A stretch of 64,000 nt of DNA, from the NCBI GenBank assembly GCA_902611845.1, contig CACMAX010000004.1, forward strand, positions 55,654-119,653, in the 5' to 3' direction. The notes under the pieces were generated by a model. The model searched no databases. It saw only the letters and a program-made list of their open reading frames with translations, and had not been told where the DNA came from. Source of the DNA: an uncultured Pelagibacteraceae bacterium. GTDB lineage: Bacteria; Pseudomonadota; Alphaproteobacteria; Pelagibacterales; Pelagibacteraceae. This document shows, in pieces, positions 48,050-57,645 of the stretch (position 1 is the first letter of the stretch; each line of letters begins with the position of its first letter). Made by a program: the position numbers and the translations under genes.

Positions 48050-48640
48050 ATGTTGAAAAAGATAATTTTTCAATTTCTAGCTTTAAGTCTTATCTTTACT
48101 TATAGCGCTCAAAGCGCTGAGAGTGGAGGTATGCCCCAGCTTAATCCAGAGTTTTGGATATCTCAAATTTTTTGGTTAGTACTTACCTTTGGATTATTGT
48201 TTATAATTTTATCTAAGTTCATATTACCAAAGATTAGTAACAATCTTGAAACCAGAAAATCACAAATCTTAGAGAATATCGAAACTGCAGACAAGCAACG
48301 GGAAGAAACTGAAAAAAAAGTTAAAGAATTTGATAAAATTATCAATGATACAAAAGTCGAAGCAAAAAACTTCTTTAATAGTGAAAGACAAAAAGTTTTG
48401 GACGATATAAACAATAAAAGATTATCTTTAGAAAAGGATATCGAAAAAGAAATAATAAAAGCTGAAGAGGAAATAGACCAATTAAAAAAAACTTCTCAAG
48501 AGAAAGTTACTAAAATTGCAATTGAGACATCCTCCGATCTAGTTAAACAATTAATTGGTGAAGATATAAATAAAAGTAGTCTTTCAGCCATAGTTGAAGA
48601 TCTTTCTAAAAAAGAAATGGAAAAACATAATGGCATTTGA
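48050..48640 (+). CDS. atpG: ATP synthase F0 subunit b'
   Basis: 196 aa. A cleavable-looking N-terminal hydrophobic stretch (to about ...QSAES), then MPQLNPEFWISQIFWLVLTFGLLF as membrane anchor, and a long charged helix. The alphaproteobacterial b' subunit pairs with b as the peripheral stalk. It overlaps atpF by 11 bases. Confidence 0.93.
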   Translation: MLKKIIFQFLALSLIFTYSAQSAESGGMPQLNPEFWISQIFWLVLTFGLLFIILSKFILPKISNNLETRKSQILENIETADKQREETEKKVKEFDKIINDTKVEAKNFFNSERQKVLDDINNKRLSLEKDIEKEIIKAEEEIDQLKKTSQEKVTKIAIETSSDLVKQLIGEDINKSSLSAIVEDLSKKEMEKHNGI

Positions 48641-49127
48641 TGCAACATTTTGGGTAGCAGTATCTTTTGTAATATTTTTTGGGGCCCTAATTTATTTAAA
48701 AGTTCCACAGAATGTTAATAATTTATTGAGCAAAATGATTACTGATATCAAAAATGAAATTGACGAAAGTGAAAAACTCCGAGCTGAATCTAAAAGACTA
48801 TTGGATGAGGCGCAAAAGAAGCTAGATACTGCAAAAATTGAGAGTGAAAAGATTATGCAGCAGTCAAAAGATGAAACTGAAAGATTTGTAATTGAAATGA
48901 ATGATAAATTTCATAAATCAGCTGAACTCAAGAAAAGTCTAGCAGAAACTAAAATCTCTCAAATGAAAGATAATGCAATTAAAGAAATTAAAGATACATC
49001 AATTAATATTGCTGTAGAATCTGTAAAAAAAATTATTACTACATCTGTTGATAAGTCTAAACTTGACAACTTGTTTAATAAAAATCTTGAAGAAACAAAG
49101 ACAGAATTAAAGAAAATCAGTTCTTAA
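48630..49127 (+). CDS. atpF: ATP synthase F0 subunit b
   Basis: 165 aa from the ATG at 48630 (FDATFWVAVSFVIFFGALIY anchor); an upstream frame to 48594 overlaps b' and adds unlike residues. The rest is a long amphipathic helix. The F1 genes are not in this window, as is usual in alphaproteobacteria where F0 and F1 are separate operons. Confidence 0.94.
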   Translation: MAFDATFWVAVSFVIFFGALIYLKVPQNVNNLLSKMITDIKNEIDESEKLRAESKRLLDEAQKKLDTAKIESEKIMQQSKDETERFVIEMNDKFHKSAELKKSLAETKISQMKDNAIKEIKDTSINIAVESVKKIITTSVDKSKLDNLFNKNLEETKTELKKISS

Positions 49128-49141
49128 ACTAAGATAGTTTA
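49125..49141 (+). terminator. Hairpin at the atpF stop codon
   Basis: TAAACTA - AGA - TAGTTTA is a perfect 7-bp stem with a 3-base loop that begins with the atpF stop codon and is followed by TCAAATTTTAT. It has only one G-C pair, so it is weak; it could be a leaky end or processing point between F0 and crtI. Confidence 0.35.
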
Positions 49142-49175
49142 TCAAATTTTATAAAAATAATGTAAATTAAGAAAT

Positions 49176-50633
49176 ATGAATTCCATTGTAATTGGATCAG
49201 GTTTTGGTGGTATGGCGGCAGCTCTTAGACTTCGAGCAAAAGGTCATAAAGTTACTTTAATTGAAAAACAAAAAGATTTAGGTGGAAGAGCGAGAGTATT
49301 TAAAAGTAATGGGTTTACTTATGATGGTGGACCAACTGTAATAACTGCTCCTTATTTAATTTATGAAATTTTTAAACTTTTTAATAAAAATCCAGATGAT
49401 TATATAAAAATAAAAGATTTAGATACTTGGTACAGATTTGTTTTCGAAGATGGAAGCCATTTTGATTACTCAGCCGATGAAAAGAAAATGGAAGAACAGA
49501 TTGCAAAAATTAATCCTAAAGATGTCGTGGGTTACAGAAATTTACTTAAATTTACAAAAAAAATATTTGATAAGGGTTATTCAGAATTATCAGATGTGCC
49601 ATTTGATAAACCTTCATTTATGTTTAAGCAAATTCCTGCATTGCTAAGTTTAAAAAGTTATAAATCTGTTTATTCTTTGGTTAGTGGTTTTATTGAAAAT
49701 GAAAAACTAAGAAGGCTATTTAGTATGCACCCATTATTGGTGGGTGGAAACCCTTTTACTACAACCTCTATATATGGATTAATTTTGTATTTAGAAAAAA
49801 AATGGGGAATTCATTATTCTATGGGTGGAACGGGACAAATCATAAAAGGTTTTGAGAAATTGATGTTAGAAGAAGATGTTACAATTATTAAAGGTAAAGA
49901 AGTTAAAAACTTGCTTACAGAAAATAAAAGAGTTGTCGGGGTTGTGACAAGTGAAGATGAGGAAATTAAAGCAGATAACGTAGTTTGTAATGCAGATCCT
50001 CCCGCTGTTTATTCAAAAATGCTAAATAATCAAAAATATAACACCTTATTTAATTGGAAGATAAATAGAATGGAATATTCAATGGGATTGTTTGTTTATT
50101 ATTTTGGAACAAAGAAAAAATACGAAAATGTTGAACATCATACTATAAAGTTTGGTGATAAGTACAAAGAACACTTGGATGATATATTTGTAAACAAAAA
50201 ATTAAATAACGATATAAGCTATTACCTACATAGGCCGACCGCGACTGACTCGAGTATGGCACCAAAAGACCATGATTGCTTTTATGTATTAGTGCCTGTA
50301 CCTAATAATAAATCAGGAATAAACTGGTCAATCGAAGGTGAGAATCTAAAAAAACTTGTGATAGATAAAATGGAAAAAAGTTTATTACCTAACTTAAGAG
50401 AAAATATTGTAGATGATTTTTATTTAACTCCTGATTATTTTGAGAATGAATTAAACACAAAATATGGCTCTGGTTTTTCAATTCAGCCAAAATTTTCTCA
50501 ATCAGCATACTTTAGATTTCATAATAAATCTGAGGTTTATGACGGTTTATATTTTGTTGGAGCGGGCACTCATCCTGGAGCTGGTGTTCCAGGGGTCCTA
50601 TCATCCGCAAAGGTCTTAGATAAAATTTTGTAA
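49176..50633 (+). CDS. crtI: Phytoene desaturase CrtI
   Basis: 485 aa. FAD site VIGSGFGGMAAALRLRAKG and the CrtI opening GGRARVFKSNGFTYDGGPTVI; the C-terminal signature GLYFVGAGTHPGAGVPGVL. Turns phytoene into lycopene in four steps. First gene of the carotenoid/retinal cluster, 48 bases after the F0 genes; a promoter is not clearly seen. Confidence 0.97.
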   Translation: MNSIVIGSGFGGMAAALRLRAKGHKVTLIEKQKDLGGRARVFKSNGFTYDGGPTVITAPYLIYEIFKLFNKNPDDYIKIKDLDTWYRFVFEDGSHFDYSADEKKMEEQIAKINPKDVVGYRNLLKFTKKIFDKGYSELSDVPFDKPSFMFKQIPALLSLKSYKSVYSLVSGFIENEKLRRLFSMHPLLVGGNPFTTTSIYGLILYLEKKWGIHYSMGGTGQIIKGFEKLMLEEDVTIIKGKEVKNLLTENKRVVGVVTSEDEEIKADNVVCNADPPAVYSKMLNNQKYNTLFNWKINRMEYSMGLFVYYFGTKKKYENVEHHTIKFGDKYKEHLDDIFVNKKLNNDISYYLHRPTATDSSMAPKDHDCFYVLVPVPNNKSGINWSIEGENLKKLVIDKMEKSLLPNLRENIVDDFYLTPDYFENELNTKYGSGFSIQPKFSQSAYFRFHNKSEVYDGLYFVGAGTHPGAGVPGVLSSAKVLDKIL

Positions 50634-51484
50634 TGAATGAACAAAATTATTTGTCGATATACGCTAAATCTTTTAATTGGGCAGGTTTCTTTTTACCAAA
50701 ACAAGTCTACTCTGATTGCTCTAATTTGTATGATTTTTGTAGATACATAGACAATATAGCAGATGAAAAAGGTGATCTTGATACGAAATTAAAAAATTTC
50801 AATACTTTCAAAGAAGATTTCAAATTAAAAAATGAAAATAACCAAATAATTAAAAATATGTGGGCTTTAATAAATAAATTTGGAATATCACAAAAAATAA
50901 TTGATGATTTATTCGATGGCGTCGAGGCTGATATAAAATCAAAAGTAGAAATCAACACTGACAAAGATCTATATGTTTATTCATATAGAGTGGCTGGAAC
51001 AGTTGGATTAATGATGGCAAAAATTTTAAATGTCAAAGAAAAATCAGCACTTTTAGGAGCGATTGACTTAGGTATTGCAATGCAATTAACTAATATTTCA
51101 AGAGATGTTATTGAAGATGAAAGCAATAATAGGTTTTATATAAAAAAGAATTTTGATGAAATTAAAAGAATTCTAAAAATCGCTGACAAATTTTATAATA
51201 ATTCTTTTATATCAATTAAAAAAATTCCATTTTTTTTAAGATTTTCGATTTTGGTTGCAAGACGAGTATACAGACAAATTGGAAATGAAATCTTAAAAAA
51301 AGGAAACTTAGAAAATTATAATAAATCAGGAAAAATTTATGTAAACAATTTGGGAAAAGTCTTACATACAGTGCTATCTATTGGTGATTTAATTAAATTA
51401 TATTTTGTAAAAGAAGATAAAAAACTTACAATAAAAGAGCATGAGATAATAATGCAAGATATCGAGTATAATGAAAGATTTTGA
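50633..51484 (+). CDS. crtB: Phytoene synthase CrtB
   Basis: 283 aa, trans-isoprenyl-diphosphate synthase fold. The two Asp-rich motifs are DNIADEKGD and DVIEDESNNRFYI; YSYRVAGTVGLMM and LGIAMQLTNISRD are also typical. Joins two geranylgeranyl diphosphates. Its start shares one base with the crtI stop and its end overlaps crtY by 14 bases. Confidence 0.96.
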   Translation: MNEQNYLSIYAKSFNWAGFFLPKQVYSDCSNLYDFCRYIDNIADEKGDLDTKLKNFNTFKEDFKLKNENNQIIKNMWALINKFGISQKIIDDLFDGVEADIKSKVEINTDKDLYVYSYRVAGTVGLMMAKILNVKEKSALLGAIDLGIAMQLTNISRDVIEDESNNRFYIKKNFDEIKRILKIADKFYNNSFISIKKIPFFLRFSILVARRVYRQIGNEILKKGNLENYNKSGKIYVNNLGKVLHTVLSIGDLIKLYFVKEDKKLTIKEHEIIMQDIEYNERF

Positions 51485-52538
51485 TTACATAATTATTGGA
51501 GGTGGCTGTGCAGGTTTAACATTGGCTTATGAGTTAGAGTATCACGATAAACTTAAAAATAAGACTTTAGCAATTATTGAAAAAAGAGATGAATATAAAA
51601 GAGATAAAACTTGGTCATATTGGAAAACAGTACCTCACAAGTTTGATGACTGTGTAAAAAAAAGATGGAAAGATTATACAATCAATTTTAAAGGAAATGT
51701 TGAATATAAAGATTGTAAAGAAACTCCTTACGAAAGTATTGATAGTGGACTATTCTACAAAAAAATTTTAAATAAAATCAATAAAAATCCTAATATTCAA
51801 TTCTTTAAAGATATTAGTGAAGTGAATACAGAAAACGCAATTTTATTTAACAGTCTGCCAAATCTTGAGAATAAAGATTCTAATTTATGGCAACACTTTC
51901 AAGGCGTTGAGATTGAAACTGAAAAAGATTTTTTTGATGATCAAATAATGAATTTAATGGACTTTGATTGCGATCAAAAAAAAAGTGTTCATTTTTTCTA
52001 TACACTACCCTATTCAAAAAAATCAGCTTTAATCGAAACTACGTGGCTTTCAAAAATGGAAGATGATAGTGAAAAAGATTATGATAAACAAATTACAGAT
52101 TACATCGAAAACACTTTAAAATTAAAAAAGTATAAAATTAATTATAAAGAAGTTGGGGCCATACCATTATTTTATCCAAAATTTAAAAACGACAAAAATA
52201 CGATTAATATTGGAACTGCTGGAGGTATGACGCGTTTAAGTACTGGCTATACTTTCCTAAATATTCAAGAACAAGCAGAATATATTACCCAAAACATTGA
52301 TAAAATAACCCAAACCAGAGCTTTCAATATAAAAAGTAAGTACAAGTTTTTAGATAATGTTTTTTTGAAAGTCCTAGCTGAAAAGCCAGAGATCATGCCA
52401 AATATTTTCTTCAAAATGTTTAAAAGCAAGTCAAAAACAGTAATAAATTTTCTTTCCAATAAAAGTAACATTTTCGAGGACTTATCTATTATATTAAAGA
52501 TGCCAAAATGGATTTTTATTAAAGCTGTATTTAAATAA
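51471..52538 (+). CDS. crtY: Lycopene beta-cyclase CrtY
   Basis: 355 aa. Dinucleotide motif YIIIGGGCAGLTLAYEL, the RDKTWSYW box, and GTAGGMTRLSTGYTF that is typical of CrtY. Makes beta-carotene from lycopene. Overlaps crtB by 14 bases and blh by one. Confidence 0.95.
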   Translation: MKDFDYIIIGGGCAGLTLAYELEYHDKLKNKTLAIIEKRDEYKRDKTWSYWKTVPHKFDDCVKKRWKDYTINFKGNVEYKDCKETPYESIDSGLFYKKILNKINKNPNIQFFKDISEVNTENAILFNSLPNLENKDSNLWQHFQGVEIETEKDFFDDQIMNLMDFDCDQKKSVHFFYTLPYSKKSALIETTWLSKMEDDSEKDYDKQITDYIENTLKLKKYKINYKEVGAIPLFYPKFKNDKNTINIGTAGGMTRLSTGYTFLNIQEQAEYITQNIDKITQTRAFNIKSKYKFLDNVFLKVLAEKPEIMPNIFFKMFKSKSKTVINFLSNKSNIFEDLSIILKMPKWIFIKAVFK

Positions 52539-53431
52539 TGATCAACAAAATAAATTTTTTTCATTCTATTATTTTTTTTAATATCTGTATTTTTTTTTCT
52601 GCTTTTGAGGTATTGAGAGATAATTCGTTTATACTTTTTAGTTTTTTTTTAATTCTTACAATTGGCATCTCTCACGGTGCGCTGGATCATGAAAAGGGTA
52701 AAAAACTTTTAAAAATTTATAAAATTAAAAATACAGAAGTGTTCTATATAACTTATTTAGGTATTGCTATTTTTGTTATTTTAATTTGGATTTTAAGTCC
52801 AATATTGTTGCTTTCGCTTTTTTTTATAGTTGCAGCATATCATTTTGGCAAAGAGGATAGTGACTTTATCGAAAAAAAAAATTCTAATTTTTTAGAAATT
52901 TTTTATTTCATTAAAGGATCATTAGTTATTTCAGCACCCCTACTGTTTCATAAAGCTGAGACAATCGAAATTTTTAAAATGTTAAACTTTTCAATAGACG
53001 AAAATATTGTGGCTAATAATTTTTTAATTTCTTTAGTTATATTTTCAGTGCTAAGTAATTTTCTTATATATAGAGGTAATAATAATGATTTAAGATCAAT
53101 TCTTTTTTTAGATAGTTTTTCAATAATTATTTTAAACTATTTTTTTAACCCTATATTGGCTTTCACAATTTATTTCTGCTTTCTTCATTCTATAAGACAC
53201 TCACTAAGTTTAATTAGTGAAATAAATAAAAATTTGAAGAAAGGATTTCCTATTTTTTTACGAAAAATTATTCCACTTACAGTAATCACAGCAATAATGT
53301 ATTTAATAGTTTTTTATTTTATTTCAGAAAAATTTGGTATAGATGAAAGTATTATTAAAATAATATTTGTTGGATTGGCTTCATTGACCTTCCCTCATAT
53401 TTTACTTGAATTCATGGTAGAAAAAAAATGA
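52538..53431 (+). CDS. blh: Beta-carotene 15,15'-dioxygenase Blh/Brp
   Basis: 297-aa membrane enzyme that splits beta-carotene into two retinals. Conserved His residues are seen in ISHGALDHEKG, YHFGKEDSD, FLHSIRHSLS and FPHILLEF. Retinal implies a proteorhodopsin, which is not in this window. The stop overlaps ispH by four bases. Confidence 0.93.
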   Translation: MINKINFFHSIIFFNICIFFSAFEVLRDNSFILFSFFLILTIGISHGALDHEKGKKLLKIYKIKNTEVFYITYLGIAIFVILIWILSPILLLSLFFIVAAYHFGKEDSDFIEKKNSNFLEIFYFIKGSLVISAPLLFHKAETIEIFKMLNFSIDENIVANNFLISLVIFSVLSNFLIYRGNNNDLRSILFLDSFSIIILNYFFNPILAFTIYFCFLHSIRHSLSLISEINKNLKKGFPIFLRKIIPLTVITAIMYLIVFYFISEKFGIDESIIKIIFVGLASLTFPHILLEFMVEKK

Positions 53432-54372
53432 GTAACAAAAATTTAAAAATTTATTTAGCTGCACCAAGAGGATTTTGTGCAGGCGTTGATAGAGCAATTG
53501 AAATTGTAAAAAAGAGTATAGATAAATTTGGTGCCCCTGTTTATGTGAGACACGAGATTGTTCATAACAAACATGTTGTAGAAGGGTTAAAGAAGATAGG
53601 TGCAATATTTGTTGAAGAATTAGATGAAATTAAAGATAAGTCTAGACCAGTTATATTCTCAGCACATGGAGTTCCAAAATCTGTTCCGGAGGAAGCTTCT
53701 AATTTAAATATGATGTTTGTAGATGCAACGTGTCCTCTAGTATCTAAAGTTCATAGAGAAGCAGAAAACTTAAAAAAACAAGGTCATCATATATTATTAA
53801 TAGGACACAAAAACCATCCAGAAGTCATAGGAACTATGGGTCAATTACCAAAAGGTTCAATAGATTTGATTGAAAATATTGAGGATGCAAATAAGTATGA
53901 AAATGTCTCAAATAAACAGCTATCTTTCATAACTCAAACAACACTCTCTGTAGATGATACCAAAGATATAATTGCAGCTTTAAAATCTAAATATCCAGAT
54001 ATTAAAGAGCCTAAAAAAGATGACATATGTTATGCAACAACAAATAGACAATCCGCAGTTAAAGAAATAGCAGATAAATGTGATATGTTTTTTGTAATTG
54101 GAAGTAGGAATTCATCTAACTCGGTAAGATTAGTTGAGGTTGCTAAAAACTCTGGTTGTAGTTCTGCTGAATTAATACATTCAGAAAGTCCAGTGCCTAT
54201 AGATAAAATTAAAGGATGTAATACGATTGGAATCTCCTCAGGTGCTTCAGCACCAGAGATACTTGTTAAAAAATTTATAGCAGAGTTAAAAGATCAATTT
54301 ACAGTCAACATAGAAGAAGTTGAAATCGTAAAAGAAAATATTACTTTTAAAATTCCCGGAAAATTAAATTAA
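53428..54372 (+). CDS. ispH: 4-hydroxy-3-methylbut-2-enyl diphosphate reductase IspH
   Basis: Last step of the non-mevalonate pathway, making IPP and DMAPP. 314 aa. The three 4Fe-4S cysteines are in APRGFCAGVDRA, DATCPLVSKVH and CYATTNRQSAV; the conserved HxxHPE-type HKNHPEVIG is seen. Starts inside the end of blh (ATGA overlap) and ends on the thrB start. Confidence 0.98.
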   Translation: MSNKNLKIYLAAPRGFCAGVDRAIEIVKKSIDKFGAPVYVRHEIVHNKHVVEGLKKIGAIFVEELDEIKDKSRPVIFSAHGVPKSVPEEASNLNMMFVDATCPLVSKVHREAENLKKQGHHILLIGHKNHPEVIGTMGQLPKGSIDLIENIEDANKYENVSNKQLSFITQTTLSVDDTKDIIAALKSKYPDIKEPKKDDICYATTNRQSAVKEIADKCDMFFVIGSRNSSNSVRLVEVAKNSGCSSAELIHSESPVPIDKIKGCNTIGISSGASAPEILVKKFIAELKDQFTVNIEEVEIVKENITFKIPGKLN

Positions 54373-55337
54373 TGGCTGTTTATACTAAAATTAATAATAA
54401 GCAGATAAAATTTATCGAGAAGGAATATAATATTGGAAAAATTATAAATTATTCAGGTATAAAAAAAGGTATTGAAAATACCAACTTCCTTTTAAAAACA
54501 AAGAAAAATAAATATATTTTAACTATTTACGAAAAAAGAGTTCAGAAAAAAGATCTTCCATTTTTTGTTAATCTTATGTCTGGTCTATCTAGATTAAAAG
54601 TAAAATGTCCAGTTCCTATAAAAGATAAAAAGGGTAAATATTTATTTAACTTAAAAAATAAAAAAGCTTGTATTGTCAGTTTCTTAGAAGGAAAAGATAA
54701 AGATAAACTAAATAGTAAAGATTGTTTTATAGTTGGAAAAAATGCAGCACTACTTCATGAGGCTTCAAAAAAATTAAAATTATATAGAAAAAATTCTCTA
54801 TCTATTAATTCATGGGGATCAATTCTGAATAAAATAGACAATAGAATTAATAAATTGTCAAAAAACCTAAAAGATTTAATGAAAGATGATTTGAAAGATC
54901 TCAAAAAAAAATGGCCTAAAAAAATGCCAAATGGAATAATTCATAGCGATCTATTTATTGATAATATTTTTTTCAATAAAGGTAAATTTCATGGATTTAT
55001 AGATTTTTATTTTTCAGCTAATGATTATTTATCTTATGAATTAGCAACCTGTATTAATGCTTTATGCTTTAAAAAGAAAAATAGAAAATTTGTATTAGAT
55101 AAAAAAAGATCTTCAAATTTATTAAAGGGCTACCAATCAGTTAGAAAATTAAGTGAGATAGAAAAAAGAAATTTAAATACTTTGTGTAGAGGATCAGCTT
55201 TAAGATATCTTTTAACTAGATCTTATGATTATTTAAATACTCCTAAAAATGCTATCATTAAGATTAAAGATCCAAGAGAGTATATAGATAAATTAAACTT
55301 TCATAGAAATCTAAGTTCATTTAAGGATTATTCTTGA
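54372..55337 (+). CDS. thrB: Homoserine kinase (ThrB, aminoglycoside-kinase fold)
   Basis: 321 aa. Phosphorylates homoserine for threonine. The APH/choline-kinase fold is shown by catalytic GIIHSDLFIDNIFF and metal site GFIDFYFSAND, and an early IKKGIENTNFLLKT. This is the ThrB type of alphaproteobacteria, unrelated to E. coli GHMP ThrB. ispH-thrB-rnhA is a conserved block. thrC lies just across, on the other strand. Confidence 0.94.
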   Translation: MAVYTKINNKQIKFIEKEYNIGKIINYSGIKKGIENTNFLLKTKKNKYILTIYEKRVQKKDLPFFVNLMSGLSRLKVKCPVPIKDKKGKYLFNLKNKKACIVSFLEGKDKDKLNSKDCFIVGKNAALLHEASKKLKLYRKNSLSINSWGSILNKIDNRINKLSKNLKDLMKDDLKDLKKKWPKKMPNGIIHSDLFIDNIFFNKGKFHGFIDFYFSANDYLSYELATCINALCFKKKNRKFVLDKKRSSNLLKGYQSVRKLSEIEKRNLNTLCRGSALRYLLTRSYDYLNTPKNAIIKIKDPREYIDKLNFHRNLSSFKDYS

Positions 55338-55759
55338 TGATTAAAATCTACACAGATGGTTCATGTATTGGAAATCCAGGAAATGGTGGTTGGGCTGCAA
55401 TTATTATTGAAAATGGAAAGAAAACTCAAATTAAAGGAAGCAAAAAAGAAACAACAAACAATCAAATGGAATTACTTGCTCCGATTAAAGCTTTAAAAAA
55501 AATTCCAAAAGGAAGCAAGGTTCAAATATTTACAGATTCTAAATATGTAAAATCTGGAATAACTGAATGGATACATAATTGGAAAAAAAATGGTTGGAAA
55601 ACAGCAAATAAAAAAGAAGTTAAGAATAAAGAACTTTGGACAGAATTAGATAACCTATCAAATACATTTGAGATTAAATGGAGTTGGGTAAAAGCACATT
55701 CAACAGACAAACTTAATAATGAAGTCGATTTTTTAGCAAGGTCTTCTGCAACAATTTAG
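55334..55759 (+). CDS. rnhA: Ribonuclease HI
   Basis: 141 aa. Acidic active-site residues in IYTDGSCIGNPGNGGW, NQMELLAPIKAL, IFTDSKYV and NEVDFLAR. Cuts RNA in RNA-DNA hybrids. Overlaps the thrB stop by four bases. Confidence 0.97.
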   Translation: MMIKIYTDGSCIGNPGNGGWAAIIIENGKKTQIKGSKKETTNNQMELLAPIKALKKIPKGSKVQIFTDSKYVKSGITEWIHNWKKNGWKTANKKEVKNKELWTELDNLSNTFEIKWSWVKAHSTDKLNNEVDFLARSSATI

Positions 55760-55789
55760 CTACGCCTGGCAACAGAACTGCCCTACTAA
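55760..55789. other. GC-rich spacer between convergent rnhA and prx
   Basis: The 30-base spacer is about 60% G+C up to 55785, unlike anything near it. GGCA (55768-55771) and TGCC (55779-55782) can form a short stem, so it may be a weak two-way terminator. Read on the minus strand it resembles the last 25 or so bases of a 5S rRNA (AGTAGGG...CTG..GCCAGGC), possibly a relic. Confidence 0.4.
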
Positions 55790-56275
55790 TTATAATAAAT
55801 CCAAAACACCCTCTGCTGAAGATAATCCGCATTGTTTAGTCTCTTTCTCAACTTGAATATCAATCACTTCTAAGTTTTGAATAACCATCGCGTAACGATT
55901 TGAACGAATACCCATTCCTTTTGAATTTCTATCTACTTCAGCACCAATTGCTTTCGTAAATAATAGATAAGGATCTGACAACATTTTAATTTTGCCAGCT
56001 GCATTGTTTGCTTCTCCCCAAGCATTCATAACAAATGGATCATTTACAGATAAACAAAATATATTATCTATTCCTTTAGCTTTTATTTTATCAGCATTAG
56101 CTACGTAGCCAGGTAGATGGAGTTTTGAACAAGTTGAAGTAAAAGCTCCAGGTAATCCAAATAACACTACTTTGCCATTTCCTAAAATATCTCTAATTTT
56201 GCTAGTTTGTGGTTCACTATCTATTAGATGAAAAATTTCTATATCTGGGATTTGATCTTTTATTTTTAATTTCAT
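55790..56275 (-). CDS. Peroxiredoxin (Prx5/hybrid type)
   Basis: 161 aa. Peroxidatic Cys in PGAFTSTCSKLHLPGY with the conserved Thr, and LSVNDPFVMNAWGEA typical of the type II/Prx5 group. A second Cys near the C-terminus (KQCGLSSAEG) may be resolving. Reduces peroxides in the cytoplasm. Four-base overlap with thrC upstream. Confidence 0.95.
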   Translation of the reverse strand: MKLKIKDQIPDIEIFHLIDSEPQTSKIRDILGNGKVVLFGLPGAFTSTCSKLHLPGYVANADKIKAKGIDNIFCLSVNDPFVMNAWGEANNAAGKIKMLSDPYLLFTKAIGAEVDRNSKGMGIRSNRYAMVIQNLEVIDIQVEKETKQCGLSSAEGVLDLL

Positions 56276-57645
56276 ATTGAGTTTATTATGTATTCTTTAA
56301 CTTTATTTATATCATTCGATATAACTTCAAATTTTTCTTCTCTATCATAAACATATTTAAGACTTTCTGGTAATTCTTCAGTTTTTGAGATTGCATCTTT
56401 TATTACTTTTGGAAACTTACAGGGATGTGCTGTTGATAAAACAACACAATTTTGCTCTAACCCAAGTTTTTTTGCAGCACCAATTCCAACTGCAGTATGT
56501 GGATCCACTACAACTTTATATTTTTGATTTATATCTTTTATCATTTGGATAGTTTCGTTTTCATCTAACATTTCAGATGTAAAATTCTTTTTTATTTCAT
56601 CTAAGTCACTATTATCGATTTGATAAGTATTATTTTTTATTTTACTCATCACATCTTTTGTAACGTCTGAATTACAGTCTTTTACATCATATAAAAGTCT
56701 TTCAAAGTTACTTGCTATCTGGATATCCATACTTGGAGTATTTGTTTCCTCAACTTTTTTTTGAGTATAATCTCCACCAGAAATTGCTCTATGAAGGATG
56801 TCATTTTTGTTAGTAGCTACAATAAGTTTATCAATTGGAAGACCAAGTTTCTTCGCTAAATAACCAGCATAAATATCTCCAAAATTTCCAGTCGGAACAG
56901 AAAAAGACAAAGGCTTTCGATTTCCTATCTTAAAATAAGCATAAAAATAATAAACAGCTTGAGCAACAATTCTTGCCCAATTAATTGAATTAACACCTGA
57001 CATATTTATTGAGCTAGAAAATTTTTCATCATTAAACATTGCTTTAACTAGATTTTGACAGTCATCAAAGTTTCCCTCAATAGCAATATTGAAAACATTT
57101 TTTTCTTCATGGATTGTCATCAGTCTTCTTTGCACTGGTGAAATTCTGTTATTTGGATGTAATACAAAAACATTTAAATTCTTTTTTCCTTTTAAAGCAT
57201 CAATAGCGGCTGCACCTGTATCTCCTGAAGTTGCTACAATAATATTAATTTTTTCTTGCTCATTTGCTAAATGAAATTGATAAAAATTTCCTATTAGTTG
57301 CATTGCAATATCTTTAAAAGCAAGAGTTGGGCCATGATAGAGTTCTAAGACTTTTAAATTTCCTAAATTAGAGATTTTTACAACATCTTCTGCTCTAAAA
57401 TTTGAGTAAGATTTTGATACTGTGGAAATTAACTCTTCCTTAGTCATAAAATCACCGATAAATGGGAATATTATTTCGGCTGCTAATTCATTGTAATTAA
57501 AACTACTTAGTTTGTTTAGTTCATCTTTACTAAATAGTTTGATTGACTTTGGCACAAAAAGGCCTCCATCATCAGCTAAGCCTTTCAGAAATACGTTTTT
57601 AAATGAAAAATGATCTGAATTATTTCTAGTGCTTATATATTCCAT
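56272..57645 (-). CDS. thrC: Threonine synthase
   Basis: 457 aa, PLP fold type II, long bacterial/fungal form. YISTRNNSDHFSFKNVFLKGLADDGGLFVP at the start (in short: GLADDGGLFVP), PLP lysine in HGPTLAFKDIAMQL, ATSGDTGAAAI. Forms threonine from the ThrB product. Its ATG shares a base with the surf1 stop (TGATG), so it is coupled to the oxidase operon. Confidence 0.96.
   Translation of the reverse strand: MEYISTRNNSDHFSFKNVFLKGLADDGGLFVPKSIKLFSKDELNKLSSFNYNELAAEIIFPFIGDFMTKEELISTVSKSYSNFRAEDVVKISNLGNLKVLELYHGPTLAFKDIAMQLIGNFYQFHLANEQEKINIIVATSGDTGAAAIDALKGKKNLNVFVLHPNNRISPVQRRLMTIHEEKNVFNIAIEGNFDDCQNLVKAMFNDEKFSSSINMSGVNSINWARIVAQAVYYFYAYFKIGNRKPLSFSVPTGNFGDIYAGYLAKKLGLPIDKLIVATNKNDILHRAISGGDYTQKKVEETNTPSMDIQIASNFERLLYDVKDCNSDVTKDVMSKIKNNTYQIDNSDLDEIKKNFTSEMLDENETIQMIKDINQKYKVVVDPHTAVGIGAAKKLGLEQNCVVLSTAHPCKFPKVIKDAISKTEELPESLKYVYDREEKFEVISNDINKVKEYIINSI

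Noticed and set aside
48594..48629. Upstream extension of atpF
   Set aside because: A TTG-type or other start inside atpG gives a Lys-rich leader unlike subunit b; the ATG at 48630 fits.
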